Origin: Osedax fenrisi
Taxonomy: Eukaryota > Annelida > Polychaeta > Sabellida > Siboglinidae
Direction of reading: 5' to 3'
DNA: 64,000 bases
Assembly (NCBI GenBank): GCA_964019155.1
Contig: OZ025241.1
Span: 30,721,224-30,785,223, forward strand
Part shown: positions 12,581-24,620 of the stretch, piece by piece
Numbering within the stretch: the stretch's first letter is position 1
Layout: each line of letters opens with the position of its first letter
Program-made: the position numbers and the translations under genes
Notes under the pieces: model-generated
Database searches by the model: none
Told to the model about the DNA's origin: nothing
The model's input: only the letters and a program-made list of their open reading frames with translations

Positions 12581-15500
12581 ATCTAAATTAGCATTGGTTT
12601 GATGAACGCGTGCCTCCCCCTTACGTACTTGCTTATTTCGGGATTGTTGTTTCCCATACAGTAAAAGTTCTCCAAACAGCACGGTTCATCATAACTACTC
12701 TCATCTCGCTCGCCGGTATTCCAGTTTCGCGCTCAGATTCCTGATGTAGCTTTCTGGCGGCCTTCCCCTTCTTCTAGTTCCATGAGTAGGTTCCCAAAGA
12801 ACTAGGTCCGAAACAACTTCATCATCTCTACGTAGGCAATGTCCAGCAAACTTTAAGAATCGACGTATCTTTGTAGATATTTTTTCTATAGCCCCATACT
12901 GTACTTCGTTAGTAACTTTCTGAGACCAATGTACGTTTAATATCATTCGTAGAATTCGAGTGTATGTGCCATCAAGTTGTTTGAGTAGTGTTTTTTGAGA
13001 GTCCAAGTCTCACATCCGTACAACAGACCGATTCAACTGTGGTGTGCATGATCCTGAGTTTCATTTTCCTACTAAGAGTTGACTTCCAGATATTCCTCAT
13101 TTGATGACATGTTCTCCAAGCAAGCGCTTTTCTGATTTTTAAATCTTTTGCACTGCTGTCTATCCATGCACCTAGGTACTTGAAGTCATCAACCCTTTTC
13201 AGATTTGACCCATCTATAGCTTTGATTTCAAACTGTTGAATGGTATTTTAGCTCATGTATTTTGTTTTCCCTGTATTCATGCTTAGTCCTACTCGTTTTG
13301 CTGATTTTTCGACTCGAGTGAGCCATCTTGGGCTTCTTTGATACCTTCACTTACTAATGAAATATCATCTGCGAAGTCCATATCTGTAATAGTGATAGGT
13401 GGTACTCTTCTTCTTCTTCTTTTTCTTTTCCTTAGTTGGAAACCTAGCTTATCTTCCCTTCCAAGTAAAGCTGTTCTCATAACATAATCGATAACTATGA
13501 CAAAAAGGTATGGAGCTAATGTATCTCCTTGTAAAACACCAGCTAGAATGTTGAAAGTTTCTGTTTCTTCATCAGGTGTAATGACCTTAGCAGTAGTATC
13601 TTCATACATTATGCTAATAGCCGTCACCAACTCCTCCGGTATCCCATAAGCTTTCAGTATCGCAAGAATTTTCCCTCTGTGTATAGTATCAAAGGCTTTC
13701 TTGAAGTCTATGAATATCAGGATTGCTTCTAGATTCTTATCTTTGACTCCCTCAATCAGTCGTCTGAGTGCTAATATTTGACTGGTTGTTGTTCTACCAC
13801 TTCTGAAACTGTTTTGATTTTTCCTTAAATGACAATCTAGATAAGGCCTAATTCTGTTCAGTATCATACGATTATAAGTTTTCGCTACTAATGACGTAAG
13901 ACTTATACCACGATAATTACTACCTAGACTGAGATCTCCTTTCTTGGGTATTGGAATTATATTCAAAATTGACCATTGTTTTGGCTTAATTTTATCTAAT
14001 AGTGCTTTGAACAGAAGTAGAGGATAATGTCATCTATATTACATCGTTTTAATACTTCTGGCCGTATTTCATCAATACCGCAGCTATTAACTTCTTTGAT
14101 TACCTCTTTTGCCAACTTATATTCATACATTTCAAAGGCTCCACGCTTTATCTCTAGATGTTGTATAACTTCAATTATCGTTTCATTTTCGTCTTCAATA
14201 TTTAGTGGTTTGCCTAATAAATCCTGAAAGTGTTTGTACCAAGTTTTTAGACATTCTTTTTGGTTCTTACCTTTTATCATACCTTTTTGAGTTGTTTTTC
14301 TACCAGTAATTTCATTTATTAAATCCCAGCTTAATAGGTACATTCTGTTGAGATCAGCGTTCTCAATTTGTTTGATCTTTTATTCTAGGGTATCAACTGC
14401 AATATATGTATATGCTGTATATAGTTTATTGCGCGATTCATTATTGTTATGTTGATTAGTCTTATTTGGATTGTCTTCATACTCTCAATTTGCTATACGA
14501 GTGTCTTCTCTAGCTCTAGAAACAGTATTTTCAGTGGATGGACATATTTTATTTGTTTTAATTAAAAGTGGAACTAGTTCTCTTGTTCAGCATTTATATC
14601 TATGAATCGTTCATATGTGTCTGAAATGTCTTCATCGCCTTGCAAGATAAATCGATTTTTTATTTCAATTGCGTATTTCTCCTGAAGGGACATGTCAGAT
14701 TTAAAGGCCAGTTATAACGGAGTTTTCTTGGTAATGTCTTCCTATTCGCTCGCAAACTTAGCCTTACCTTAGATGATACGATTCGATGATCTGAACCAAT
14801 GCTAGCAAAAGTACTGTATGCTTCCACATTTGTAATGCTGTTTCTCCATTTTTTTCTCATTAAGATATAGTCAAGCTGATATTTCCTGCAGCATGAATCC
14901 ATATATGTCCAAAGTTTATTCAACTTATTTTGAAAACATGTATTTGTTATTACTAATTGTTTTTCATTTATAATATCTATTAATAATACACAATTTTTAT
15001 TTGTTTCTTGATGATATGTAAAATTCCCGTCATCTTTACCTATCCTTGCATTAAAATATCCAATAATGATTAGGACATTGTGCTGTGGTATAGTTTCTAT
15101 AGCTCCTCTAAGTTCATCGTAGAATTTGTTTATAACTTCATCTTCGCTAGAATTTGTAGGTGAATATATGATTATAATAGATGTTGCAGGATTTCCATGG
15201 AATGTACTTATCAATATTCTCTCAGAGTGTGATATAACCTCGCATAGTGAGTTTATTGATTTTTTGTTTAACATTATACCAATTCCTCCTGTTTATGCAC
15301 CTTGATCATGTTTCCATGCTGATGTTGTTATAAGTGTGCTATGTCCAATAGTATTATACTTAACAGTTTCATCATGCATAATTCGATGTTCCTGTATTCC
15401 AAGAATATCTAGATAATGGCTTTCGAAATTATACTTTAGTTCTAGTTGTTTATGTTCTTCTCGAATTGTTCTAACGTTCATAGTTGATACAATGATTTCC

Positions 15501-16003
15501 CGTTTGCATCTTAATAGTTTGGCCTTATTACCTACGCGTGTCTCAAGATCTACCCTTCCTTGCGGGTTTGGAGTAGGTCTGTCATACTTCTCCTTAGAGA
15601 TCGTTTCGGTTATAGGGAAGGTTATATTAGGGACTTTTACCCTAGTGTTGTTTGTTGTACTTGTCATGTCTTTCATTTGCTAATACTGCTATGGGCGCAA
15701 CTCCTATAGCAGTGCGTTTGAATTCAGAGTTGCACTCTATTAGCATTTACCTAAAGAGGTATTACTACAAGGCAGCAGAAAGATTTTTAATCAGAGTTAT
15801 CTTCTCCTAGATCCCCTACAGTTTAGCCTGTATACTAAGTAAACAGTTTACCGTGGTATGCCACTTGGAGGCATTGAAGGAGTCTTGACTTGTAGAACCA
15901 TAACACCATCAGGAAAGGACTTACACGCTCGGTCTTCCTTTTCGCTTTTTATGGCTAGGTGGTGGATGTAGCTAGAGTGATACTAACTACAACGCTATAG
16001 TCT
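12580..16003 (-). mobile_element. RTE-like LINE, nearly full length but broken
   Basis: Minus-strand order is N-terminus at about 15676, C-terminus at about 12701. 15293-15676 has STMNVRTI and LGIQEHR (endonuclease). A single TAA at 15293-15295 separates it from 14660-15274, with IYSPTN, IIIGYFNARIG, QLDYIL and SDHRIV. 13996-14343 is the linker. 13289-13966 has PIPKKGD, NYRGISLTS, FIDFKKAFD (motif A), GVLQGDTLAPYLF (motif B) and FADD (motif C). FKYLGAWI lies at about 13180, and 12701-13006 has the C-terminal GHCLRRDDEV and RRRGRP. Stops at 15293 and 14660 and frameshifts near 14005 and 13300 make it inactive. The metal-binding Asp expected in the endonuclease GDFN motif is Tyr here. It is less A+T-rich than its surroundings. 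Assignment to the RTE clade is by motif pattern only. Confidence 0.85.
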
Positions 16004-16064
16004 ACAAACCATGTGCATAATGCACTATACCACTAAGGTATAGTGCATTATGCACATGGTTTGT
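16004..16064. repeat. perfect 28-bp hairpin with 5-nt loop
   Basis: Arm 16004-16031 (starting ACAAACCATGTGCATAATGC) is the exact reverse complement of 16037-16064, separated by ACTAA. It sits at the 5' edge of the RTE-like LINE, just before a long TA run. It could come from an inverted 5' end formed during LINE insertion or be a structured terminal element. The copy at 49404-49464 is identical. Confidence 0.95.
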
Positions 16065-16118
16065 CCCCTTAAGTATATAATTATATGTTACATCATGTAT
16101 GATATGTACCCTATATAT

Positions 16119-16120
<2 letters not shown>

Positions 16121-16211
<91 letters not shown>
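16121..16211. repeat. long (TA)n microsatellite
   Basis: About 45 uninterrupted TA units. The equivalent tract in unit 2 (49521-49578) is 34 bp shorter. It accounts for a spurious Ile/Tyr reading frame at 16050-16328. Confidence 0.97.
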
Positions 16212-16215
<4 letters not shown>

Positions 16216-16504
16216 CCTTATATATAAGTATGATCTCTAAAATATTATATGATCTTAATTATTTTATAAGTATTTATAAATATATAGTATTTTATATATA
16301 TATTATAGTTATACATAGTTATATATAATTAAATAAATTGTTTTAAAAAAAAACATTTTTTTAATATGATACATTTATTAAACAATATTCAATATTTTTT
16401 ATTTATTTTATTAATTTAGATTGAATAGATTTACATTAATTTAATAAAATAATAAATAATTAAATAATAGGTAATATTTATAGATACATATTTTGGACTA
16501 AAAA
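16212..16504. other. A+T-rich interior of the TIR element, right side
   Basis: Nothing recognisable. It carries A-runs and T-runs and leads into the right subterminal repeats. Confidence 0.5.
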
Positions 16505-16745
16505 ATAACTTGGATTAAACTGTGATATAATGATCCAAGTTACAACTGGTTAAATATTGATTAGCTAGATCCAAGTTGATCTCAGTTTAAAAAAAATAAC
16601 TTTTATTAAACTGTGATATAATGATCCAAGTTGCAACTAGTTAAATATGGATCAGATAAATCCAAGTTTACACCACCTAGATCCAAGTTTGGACCAGATT
16701 CCCCCAGTTTACCAGTTAGATCCAAGTTAAACACAAGTATTGAAT
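16505..16745. repeat. right subterminal repeat cluster of the TIR element
   Basis: Two near-identical units contain TTAAACTGTGATATAATGAT followed by CCAAGTT (about 16510 and 16607), then several GATCCAAGTT words, ending in the terminal repeat that pairs with 10989. It matches the style of the left cluster at 10993-11222. Confidence 0.7.
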
Positions 16746-16751
16746 ACTGGG

Positions 16752-18020
16752 TTTTGATGTTGTTTCTCAACTAATATATAAATTAAAATCATACTGTATA
16801 TCTAATAAAATAATAAAATGGTTTTATAATTTGTTATCGAATAGATCTCAAATTACTCAGGTTGAAAATTCTTTTTTAAATAGTTCTATTGTAAAATCTA
16901 GAGTTCCACAAGGATCGGTTTAGATCCAATCTTATTTGTATTATATATTAATGATCTTCCAAGTATATTCTCTTTAACAATTCATATTGATTTATTTACC
17001 TATTATACAAAAATATATTTATCTTACTCATCTGAGAGTGAAAGATTTCTTTTACAAAATAATTTAAATTTATTTTCACAATGGGCAAATAAATGTCAAT
17101 AAAATATTTAATTATTAAAATATGCAGTTATGACTTTAGGGAAGATTACTCCATCTAAATATGTTATAAATAATATTCAATTATAAAACGTTACTTTTTA
17201 TAAAGATTTAATAATAATATTTGAGAATAACCATTTATTTCATAAACACATTGATTATATTTGTAAAAAAAGCTATTTTTTCTTTGAATTCATTTTTTTA
17301 GCTGCGTTACTACAAAATCACCCAGAACATTATTAAATAATAATAATAATAATAATAAATATTTATTAAAGTTTTAAATTATACATTTTATTTCGTATGA
17401 AATATATAATTATTTATGTTGTTATTTCCTCTAAAGGGCTTCAGATTAAGATCAATATCTTTTCTATGCTGTCGCCCAAATGCATATACTATTTATTGCA
17501 GACCAATTTTAGAATATACATCCATGATTTGGTACCCATTTTCAAAGGTTAGTAAATTTCGTGGTCTCATAGACCATATTGAAATAGTGCAAAGATCATT
17601 TAATAGAAGATTAATTATAATATGCGTTGTATATACAAATCTATTAAATACAATTAAATTATAAAACATTAAAAAGGAGATTGGAATATGTTAAATTAGA
17701 ATCACTTGAACTTAAATGATTAAAAATAGATCTAATCAACATTTTTTAAATTTCAAATAATTATACAGATATAAATATATCTGATATCCTTAACATTTCG
17801 AATAATTGTAGAACTAGAGGTAATTATAAACAAATTAAATGTAATACATAATTATGATAATACAATTAAAAATATAATTAATAATAGATCAGTTAATATA
17901 TGGAATTTATTACATAATGATATTATATTATCAGTATCTGATTCATCTTTTTTAAATAAAATAAATATAATCTGTTTTATCAAATAGATTTTATATTGAT
18001 TCATGTATCATTTGGTAACT
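16752..18020 (+). mobile_element. LINE family A, rest of reverse transcriptase and C-terminus (decayed)
   Basis: It resumes the frame broken at 10988: FDVVSQLIYKL, IIKWFYNLLSNRSQ, SRVPQGSV (motif B, one frameshift), then LFVLYINDLPSIF. The FADD position (motif C) is degraded. After an AAT repeat at 17338-17358 come YCRPILEYTSMIWYPF and IVQRSFNRR (17416-17664), and a remnant of the RGN...WN tail near 17820-17990. Numerous stops make it inactive. Confidence 0.75.
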
Positions 18021-18125
18021 TAATTATTGCATTATCTCTTCGGAGTTTTTAAAAAAAAATATTTTTGTTATAAAAAATTTGGGTTTATATATTTATATCT
18101 ATATTTCAAATATAGGACGATAGAT

Positions 18126-18126
<1 letters not shown>

Positions 18127-18166
<40 letters not shown>

Positions 18167-19270
18167 GTTTATTGTTCAAAACAAACAAAATTACATAATC
18201 ATTAATACAAAAAAGAACAAATTAGAATATAAACTAATAAATATAATTATTTAAAAATGCCATGTTACAAATGGTTAATATATCGAATTAACAAATAATA
18301 AAAAAGAGAATAATAATAAGGGGATTTATTCTGATACACGTACTTCATCAACGTATCAACTTTAAGGGAAAGGGTCGTCAATCCCTGTGCATCGGGGTAC
18401 AAACCCGGTTGACCCAATAGTTTGTCCACTGACACCCGTAATACCCGATACATAATAATAAAGATAATGCAACCGAATAAAATAACCCCAAAAAAACAAA
18501 TAATAAAATAATATAATAATTGAATAATAAAATTAATAAAGTAAAATAAAATATAAATATTAATACAATGACATATCAAGCCTTGTAATAAATCGAGTAA
18601 CCGAAGTTGCTGAAAAACTGTAATTTGATAGCAAATTCCAAGGAGTTGAGATACGAATACTAAAATAATTCAAAGTAACATTAGTCTTGAATTTTTCTTT
18701 TAGAACTTTAATGTAAGGACCCAACTTCTTGATGAGTAAGTTTCAAGTAGCCCTGAACAATCAACATTTACTAGACCATTTATAATTATATAGGCGAATA
18801 TCAGAAACATAACCCGCGTTGAGATAATGAAGTTAAGTTTAAAAATAATAACCTATTTTCATAATTTGTATATGGTATGCCACATATATAGAAAAACCTT
18901 TTAGTGTATGTCCTTTGGACTTTTTCAATTATATGTTTTAGGCCTAGGCCTACATATATATATTAGAAGGGTTCCAAATACAATATTATATTCCAATAAA
19001 GGTCTAACATATGTTATAGAGGCTTTTGTTAGGTAACACAGGTCATTACTAATAAAACATCTAAATATAATATTTAGAATATTAAAAGCTTTACTACACA
19101 TTTGATTTAAATGAGTGTCAGTTTAATGTTAAAAATTATACCGAGATCTGTAAACTCTGTTAGACTATTCAATTGAATATTATTTATAGTATAAAAATGT
19201 GTATATTCATATTCCGAAATGTCATAATTGAACATTTTTGAATTACTAACTATAATATAAAATTAATAAA
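18127..19270 (-). mobile_element. LINE family E, 3' part with TA tail (minus strand)
   Basis: Minus-strand pieces in several frames read ISEYEYTHFYTINNIQLNSL (about 19150-19240), ITYVRPLLEYN (about 18990) and SIRISTPWNLLSN (about 18640), the usual order of a LINE C-terminus (RPILEY then WNxLP). The 3' end lies at a TA run (18127-18161). An open stretch at 18265-18579 is hydrophobic and overlaps this 3' part; I treat it as part of the dead element. Copy in unit 2: 51493-52642. Confidence 0.6.
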
Positions 19271-19969
19271 TAATTATTATTACAGATTTTAAAGTGGGAA
19301 GTATTTCTATATTTTTGTTTATTCTGTATTATATTTTTGTTTATATATATTGTGTATATATGTTTCAAATTTATTATACAATTAAAATATAAAATTAATA
19401 AGATACCATTATTATAGATTTTGATAAGTATTACATTATTTGTTTGTTTAATTCTAGTATTAATTTATTTGATTTTTAACATGTTCTATTTATAATATAT
19501 TTAAAATTTATCATTACAATATTAAACTATATAACTAATAATTTATTACTAATACAGGGTGCACAGATAAGAAGAATTCTATAAAGTTAAAGTAGAAATT
19601 GAATATTTTGAAGCCACTTACAAAATAATTTATTTTATTACTATTTTCGATAATTTTTCGTTTATTTTTACTATATAATTTATTTCTATTTTCGATTATT
19701 TTTACTGTAAAACCTTTATAATAGTTATCATAATTTCTATAATTTTTTAATTTCGTTTTATTCTTTATTTATTTCTATAACGTATATTATCGTTTGCAAA
19801 TATTTATAGGTACTCCTTTTATACTTGTCGATTATATTTATGTCTATGTATTTGCTTAAGTAGATTATCAATCTAATTTATGATATATTCTAATTATTTT
19901 GTATTATATAGATAGAAGATTTATTTATTTATTTATTTATTTATACACATATATATATATATATACACA
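19271..19969. other. A+T-rich spacer
   Basis: No gene seen. It contains a short TTTA/ATTT tandem stretch at 19919-19945 and a TA/CA run. Equivalent in unit 2: 52643-53339. Confidence 0.5.
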
Positions 19970-21480
19970 CACAAATATAATAATAATAGTTTATTTAGAC
20001 ACTTAATAATAGTAGAAAAAATAATTTAAATTGTAAATAAAAAATAAATTATTAAAAATAATTATAATAAAGGATGTTTCTTTAGTATTTTACGGAAGAT
20101 TGAAATGGAAGGAGATCTCCTTATCAACAGAGATAGATTATTCCACATCTAGGCAGCAGAAATCCTGAAATACCTCTTTGATGATTGTAATCGACATCGA
20201 CTCTTCAAGATTTATTTGAAAACGCCACAAATAGCTATTTATTTTCTCTGATAGTAGAGTTGATACATTGAAATGTTATCTTAAACTAATTAATTTTTAA
20301 TTAAACATATAAATCTGTAATTATTTCTGGAATACATTTCTAAAAATTTTAATTTGTGTAAATAATAGCTAGTTGAAAATCTATTTGAATATGGAATATT
20401 AAATATAATTTGTATACATCTACGAATGATTCGTTTAATTTTTTTTATATAACTCTATAATCAAAATGCTCAATAAATAAGGAACATACATTTTCATCAG
20501 TAAAGGGATGCTAATTAAAATTTGATTACCTAGGAGTTTTCTATAAATTTAGTAAAATTTCGTCGACTATATGATTTTTATAATAATATCTTTTATCTAA
20601 TGAAAGTTTCATTATATATGCATTTTTTTCTATAGTTTATTGTTTATAATCAGTAATAGAAGAATTTTTTCGAATTTTCTAGTTTACATTTTTTCTTCTA
20701 ATGCTAACTATTAAACCATGGTTTATTACATCTAACTTTAACATATGTTGTCTTAATTAGAGCAAAGAAGTCAATGTTTATTTTAAATAGGTATTTAATG
20801 AATTAATATTAGGTATTTTATTATGAAAATTTGTTTTAATATTATCAGAAAATATTCATTAATATATATAAATAGATTTAATATCCATATATACAGTTTT
20901 TGATTTAAAATTAAGTTTGGTAGGAAGATCAATTTCTAGTGAAATAATATTATGATATGTGATTGGAAATTCATATCACCAATAATGATATAATCATTAC
21001 TCTTAGTACTTGTGATTATATCAGAAAATTAATTTGGAAATATATTTATATAAATATATTTATATCATCCAAAGAAAATCTAGGTGGATGATAAATTAAA
21101 AATAACGAGAAATTAATTAAAATCTGTTAATAAAAGTCAACGGGTAAACCAAAATTAAACCTAAATTCAATATAATCTTAATTAATCATCTTAAAATTAG
21201 AATATTTATAAAAAAATTAAATAAAACACCACAATCAATACCACCACCAATACATTAACTATCTATATAGATAGATGGTATACCACATATATTATCCAAA
21301 CATCTATGATTATACTGAAAAGAATATTTATCTACCATTATATCACTGATTACGCAGAATTAAATTCACCTAACCAAGTTTCAGTGAATAATTTCTTATC
21401 AATAAAAAAGAATTAATCAAAGTGATATTCTCTCTTATTGATCTAATATTAATTAATATAATATAACATTTATTCGTATC
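19970..21480 (-). mobile_element. LINE family B, endonuclease part and C-terminal tail (minus strand, decayed)
   Basis: At about 21390-21440 the minus strand gives NIRSIRENITLINSFL and then an ETWLGEF-like segment. Near 21040-21090 it gives HPPRFSLDDIN, and near 20975 YIIIGDMNF, all of the endonuclease. The RT core is not recognisable. The tail near 20100-20170 reads RISAA, MWNNLSLLIRRSPSISIF and RKILKKH, the common LINE C-terminal pattern. Frameshifts and stops throughout. Confidence 0.65.
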
Positions 21481-21557
21481 TCTGACATAAGGTAATTTAT
21501 CATCAATATTATTTGAATTATTTATGTATTATGTATTAATATTTATATCTACATTCA

Positions 21558-21618
21558 TATCCAGATTTATACCCAGATTTATACCCAGATTTATACCAAG
21601 ATTTATACCCAGATTTAT
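21558..21618. repeat. 12-bp minisatellite (CCAGATTTATAC)n
   Basis: Five tandem units of CCAGATTTATAC with one variant (CAAGATTTATAC). In one frame it encodes a repeating I-P-R-F, which explains an apparent reading frame at 21524-21772. The copy at 54928-54988 has the same unit number. Confidence 0.95.
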
Positions 21619-21779
21619 AATTCATTTATATTGTAGTTACCGAATAACAGGTATTTATAAAATATATATTTTAAAAATAAATTTCTTTTCTATACCAGAT
21701 TTTTCAATATTGATTTTAATTGATATTTATGTTGTCTGGATATTACATAATTTTGTTCTTTTCATAGAATAAATATTGA

Positions 21780-22169
21780 TATCATTATATTATTTTATTA
21801 TAATGTATTATTAGTATGTTTATGTTTTGATTTATATAATACATGTGTATGTGGTTCTTATTCTCTTAATAGGGTTAATACTATAACTATTAAGATAGGT
21901 AAAATAGATCATTTTAGAATAGAAATTCTTAAAAATATAAAATAGATAATCTAATAGACTAGAATTATAAATTAAATTTAATAAAAGTAAAATTAGATAA
22001 TAAAATTAATAGTATGGATTATAAGTTATTATCCATTGATTCTTATAATTCAAATGTTAAAATAATAAATGAAATATCAATATTTCTTTTAAATATATGT
22101 AGTTTTAATATGAATATCAACCTTCTTTCTGAATGTCTTAAGATATATGACTAATATGACTAATTAGTT
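21780..22169. other. A+T-rich DNA upstream of LINE C
   Basis: No recognised gene. It may be the degraded 5' end of the following LINE, since weakly similar open pieces continue into it. Same sequence at 55150-55539. Confidence 0.45.
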
Positions 22170-24620
22170 GTATACAAAATAAATTAAATATAATACTTTT
22201 TATAGAAACTTGGTTAACAAGTCATGATAACTCTTCAATTTATTTTCCTATTTATAAATATTTGGTAAATCGTTTATGTAAAAAAAGAAGCAAAGTGATG
22301 TAGGTCCGATATAGTAGTCTTATCATTGGTTGATTATAATTTGGAATCTTCTATTCTTAAAGAGTTAAATGATAAAATACCTGATGATATTTGTTGACTG
22401 GTACACTTAAATATTATAATGTGTCTTTTAATTATATACACATACATTTATTATATAGACAACCTAATTATAATACAAATTGTTTTATGATTTTATTTAT
22501 AGACATTTTTCTAATTTAATATTTGTTAGTGATTTTAAAATTAATTTACAATATAATTTGAATTCTCAAGCATTTTTTAATATTCTAAATCAATTCATAG
22601 AATTATTTACGCATCAATACGTTAATAACACATTCACACTCAAATTGATAATGTTTTTATTCCTTATATATTCGTTCCAGTATCTGTATATGGTAATCTT
22701 ATATCATATATATATATATCAGGCTATTTACTGTTTTTAATTTTTCTTTCAATCATTCATCTCATCAGTCATTAAAAACTAATTCTTTATTAAAAAGAAA
22801 TGTGTCCACGCAAAATATAATTAAGTTTATTAATGATATAGCTGCATGCGATTGGTTTACAATGAAAGGTAATCGTGATTCTAATAAATAATTTAACATT
22901 TTTCTATAGAATGTATGTAATCTATATAATAAAATTGCCCATGTTGTTCAAATATGTATAATAATAACAAATATTCCTCTAAAGATATTAAAAAATCCTC
23001 AAAAAAGATATTTTACTATTCACCTATATCTGATAATGATATTTTGAATGCTATTGAGGATTCTAAATAGAAATATTTATTAGATTTGAGTAAGATTGAC
23101 ATGCATATAATCAACATTATTTTTACTTTTATTTTAAATCCACTTACTTTATAACTTAATTTTAAATTTACTGTTACATATAACATGAACATTTGAGTAT
23201 ATCCCCATTTTTAAGAAAGAAAAACTATTAAATACAAATAACTATATGCCGATTTCCTTATTATCAAATTTTCAAAAATATTAGAAAAGAGAATTGCTAA
23301 GAGATTTATATATTGTATAACTTATTATATTAAAAAAATATGATTTTATTAGAAATTATTCAACTTCACACATACTATATGATCACTATAAGTTTATTGA
23401 ATCTAACTTAGAAAGACATAATAAATCAGCTTCATTATTTCTAGATCTAAAAAAGTATTCTATCTTTTAGCTAAAAACCTAGGTTATAAGATTTTATAAA
23501 ACAAGTTAGAATAAAATGGTTTTATGAGAAATACTAATCATATAATTAAGTACTATCTGATAAATTGAATGGTATATAAATTGACTCTCGGGTGGTTGCA
23601 GTTTCGAGATTTATGCAAGTTTCGACTTCTATGCATTACTCACAAGGCTATATATATGGGAGTTCCGTCTTACCTATCGAAGGGACTCATAATTCGAACA
23701 ACTACTCGTCCGAGTCGCAAATATGAGCTGATGAAACTCTCTCTACCGCTTGTCTCATCTATGTATGCAGATGCTGCTTTCACGGTTGCTGCTCCGAAAT
23801 ACTGGAATAGTCTTCCCGATGAATTACGCACCATGTCATCATTTATGAGTTTTAAATGTCGACTACATACATATATGGTATCATTATAATGTCTTCTTTT
23901 TAAATTTATTATTATTTGCGTAACTATTTATTTGTTTTATTATTTCAACTTGACGCACATAAACGTCCATCGTTTTCTGAGTCAATAAACCTTTCTATTA
24001 TTATTATTATTATATATAAAGAACATTCTGAAAGAAATATTATCAATTTTAGGGTTCAAAGTATATATATTTTAGGTCCCTTACTCTTTATGTTCTATAT
24101 AAATTATATTTATATGGCCTTAAATAAATAAAATATTAATTAAATTCTATATTTTTTACTGACGATATCGGTAACAAAATAAGAATACTGTATGTAATAG
24201 TTTAAATTTAGTTATTTTAAATTTACACGAATAGTCCACAATAATTTATTAAATTTTTATAATTTTTTTTATAAAATACGAAGGAAATGTAAATAAAAAC
24301 ATCTTTAATAATGTTTCTATTTTGACTAATACTAAAATTAATGTTATGTTCAATATATTTTTATGTAATATATTATATTTTTTTAAATTTTATAATTTAC
24401 AAAAATATTGTATTCATGAATTTATATTTAAAGAAATGCCCAAGCAGTATATCATAATTATTTTCAAGATAAAACAATCTATACAAATATTCATTTCATA
24501 ATTTAAAATTAATATTTAAGTTATACAAAATCTAGCTATCGTCTTAAATCATTAGAATTTAAAGGGCATAAATCATGCAAATTTATGCTTACATACATTA
24601 CTATTTACAAAAAATCATAT
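22170..24620 (+). mobile_element. LINE family C, decayed, with a nested LINE tail
   Basis: Plus-strand fragments in LINE order: FIETWLTSHDNSS (about 22203), RQPNYN, FVSDFKINLQYN (about 22525, in place of GDFN), PIFKKEKLLN and NYMPISLLSNF (about 23210-23270), LDLKKVF (about 23440), ILGPLLFMFYINYIYM (about 24070), FFTDDIGNK (about 24151, a changed FADD), and a C-terminal SYRLKSLEFKGHKS (about 24535). It is interrupted at 23581-24012 by another LINE tail. Frameshifts and stops throughout. Confidence 0.7.
23581..24012 (+). mobile_element. 432-bp 5'-truncated LINE tail inserted in LINE C
   Basis: An open C-terminal segment (FRDLCKFRLLCITHKAIYMG, PSYLSKGL, ADAAFTVAAPKYWNSLPDEL, SFKCRLHTY), typical of CR1/L2-like ORF2 ends, is followed by a short 3' UTR and a (TTA)n tail at 23996-24010. 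It is flanked by TATATAAA at 23573-23580 and 24013-24020, a likely target-site duplication. Copy C has the empty site at about 36031-36042 (TATAGATAAAG), proving insertion. It is richer in G+C than the host element, so it is probably younger. Confidence 0.85.

Larger units (their letters stand above)
10989..16751. mobile_element. 5.76-kb terminal-inverted-repeat element inserted in LINE A
   Basis: The left end (from 10989, CCTAAAATTCAATACTCG...) and the reverse complement of the right end (to 16751, CCCAGTATTCAATACTTG...) match over about 35 bp with few mismatches. Removing the element restores GCAAAAGCTTTTGATGTT, that is A-K-A-F-D-V, the conserved RT motif A of the interrupted LINE. A 2-bp TT duplication is implied. 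Both ends carry subterminal short repeats. No transposase was recognised, so it looks non-autonomous, and it was enlarged by an RTE-like LINE on the minus strand inside it. The copy in the second unit is at 44393-50117. Confidence 0.8.

Noticed and set aside
14027..14227. Plus-strand frame of 66 codons
   Set aside because: Antisense of the RTE-like LINE linker region. Same for 47427-47627.
15492..15683. Plus-strand frame of 63 codons
   Set aside because: Antisense of the RTE-like endonuclease segment.
16050..16328. 92-codon frame
   Set aside because: Mostly TA microsatellite; absent from unit 2 because the tract length differs.
18265..18579. 104-codon hydrophobic frame on the minus strand, considered as a membrane protein
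   Set aside because: It overlaps the LINE E C-terminal tail in another frame and ends near the element's TA tail; no independent gene evidence.
21558..21618. CRISPR-like array
   Set aside because: Twelve-base contiguous units without spacers, in eukaryotic DNA.
21524..21772. 82-codon frame with repeated I-P-R-F
   Set aside because: Encoded by a 12-bp minisatellite; no start context or homology.
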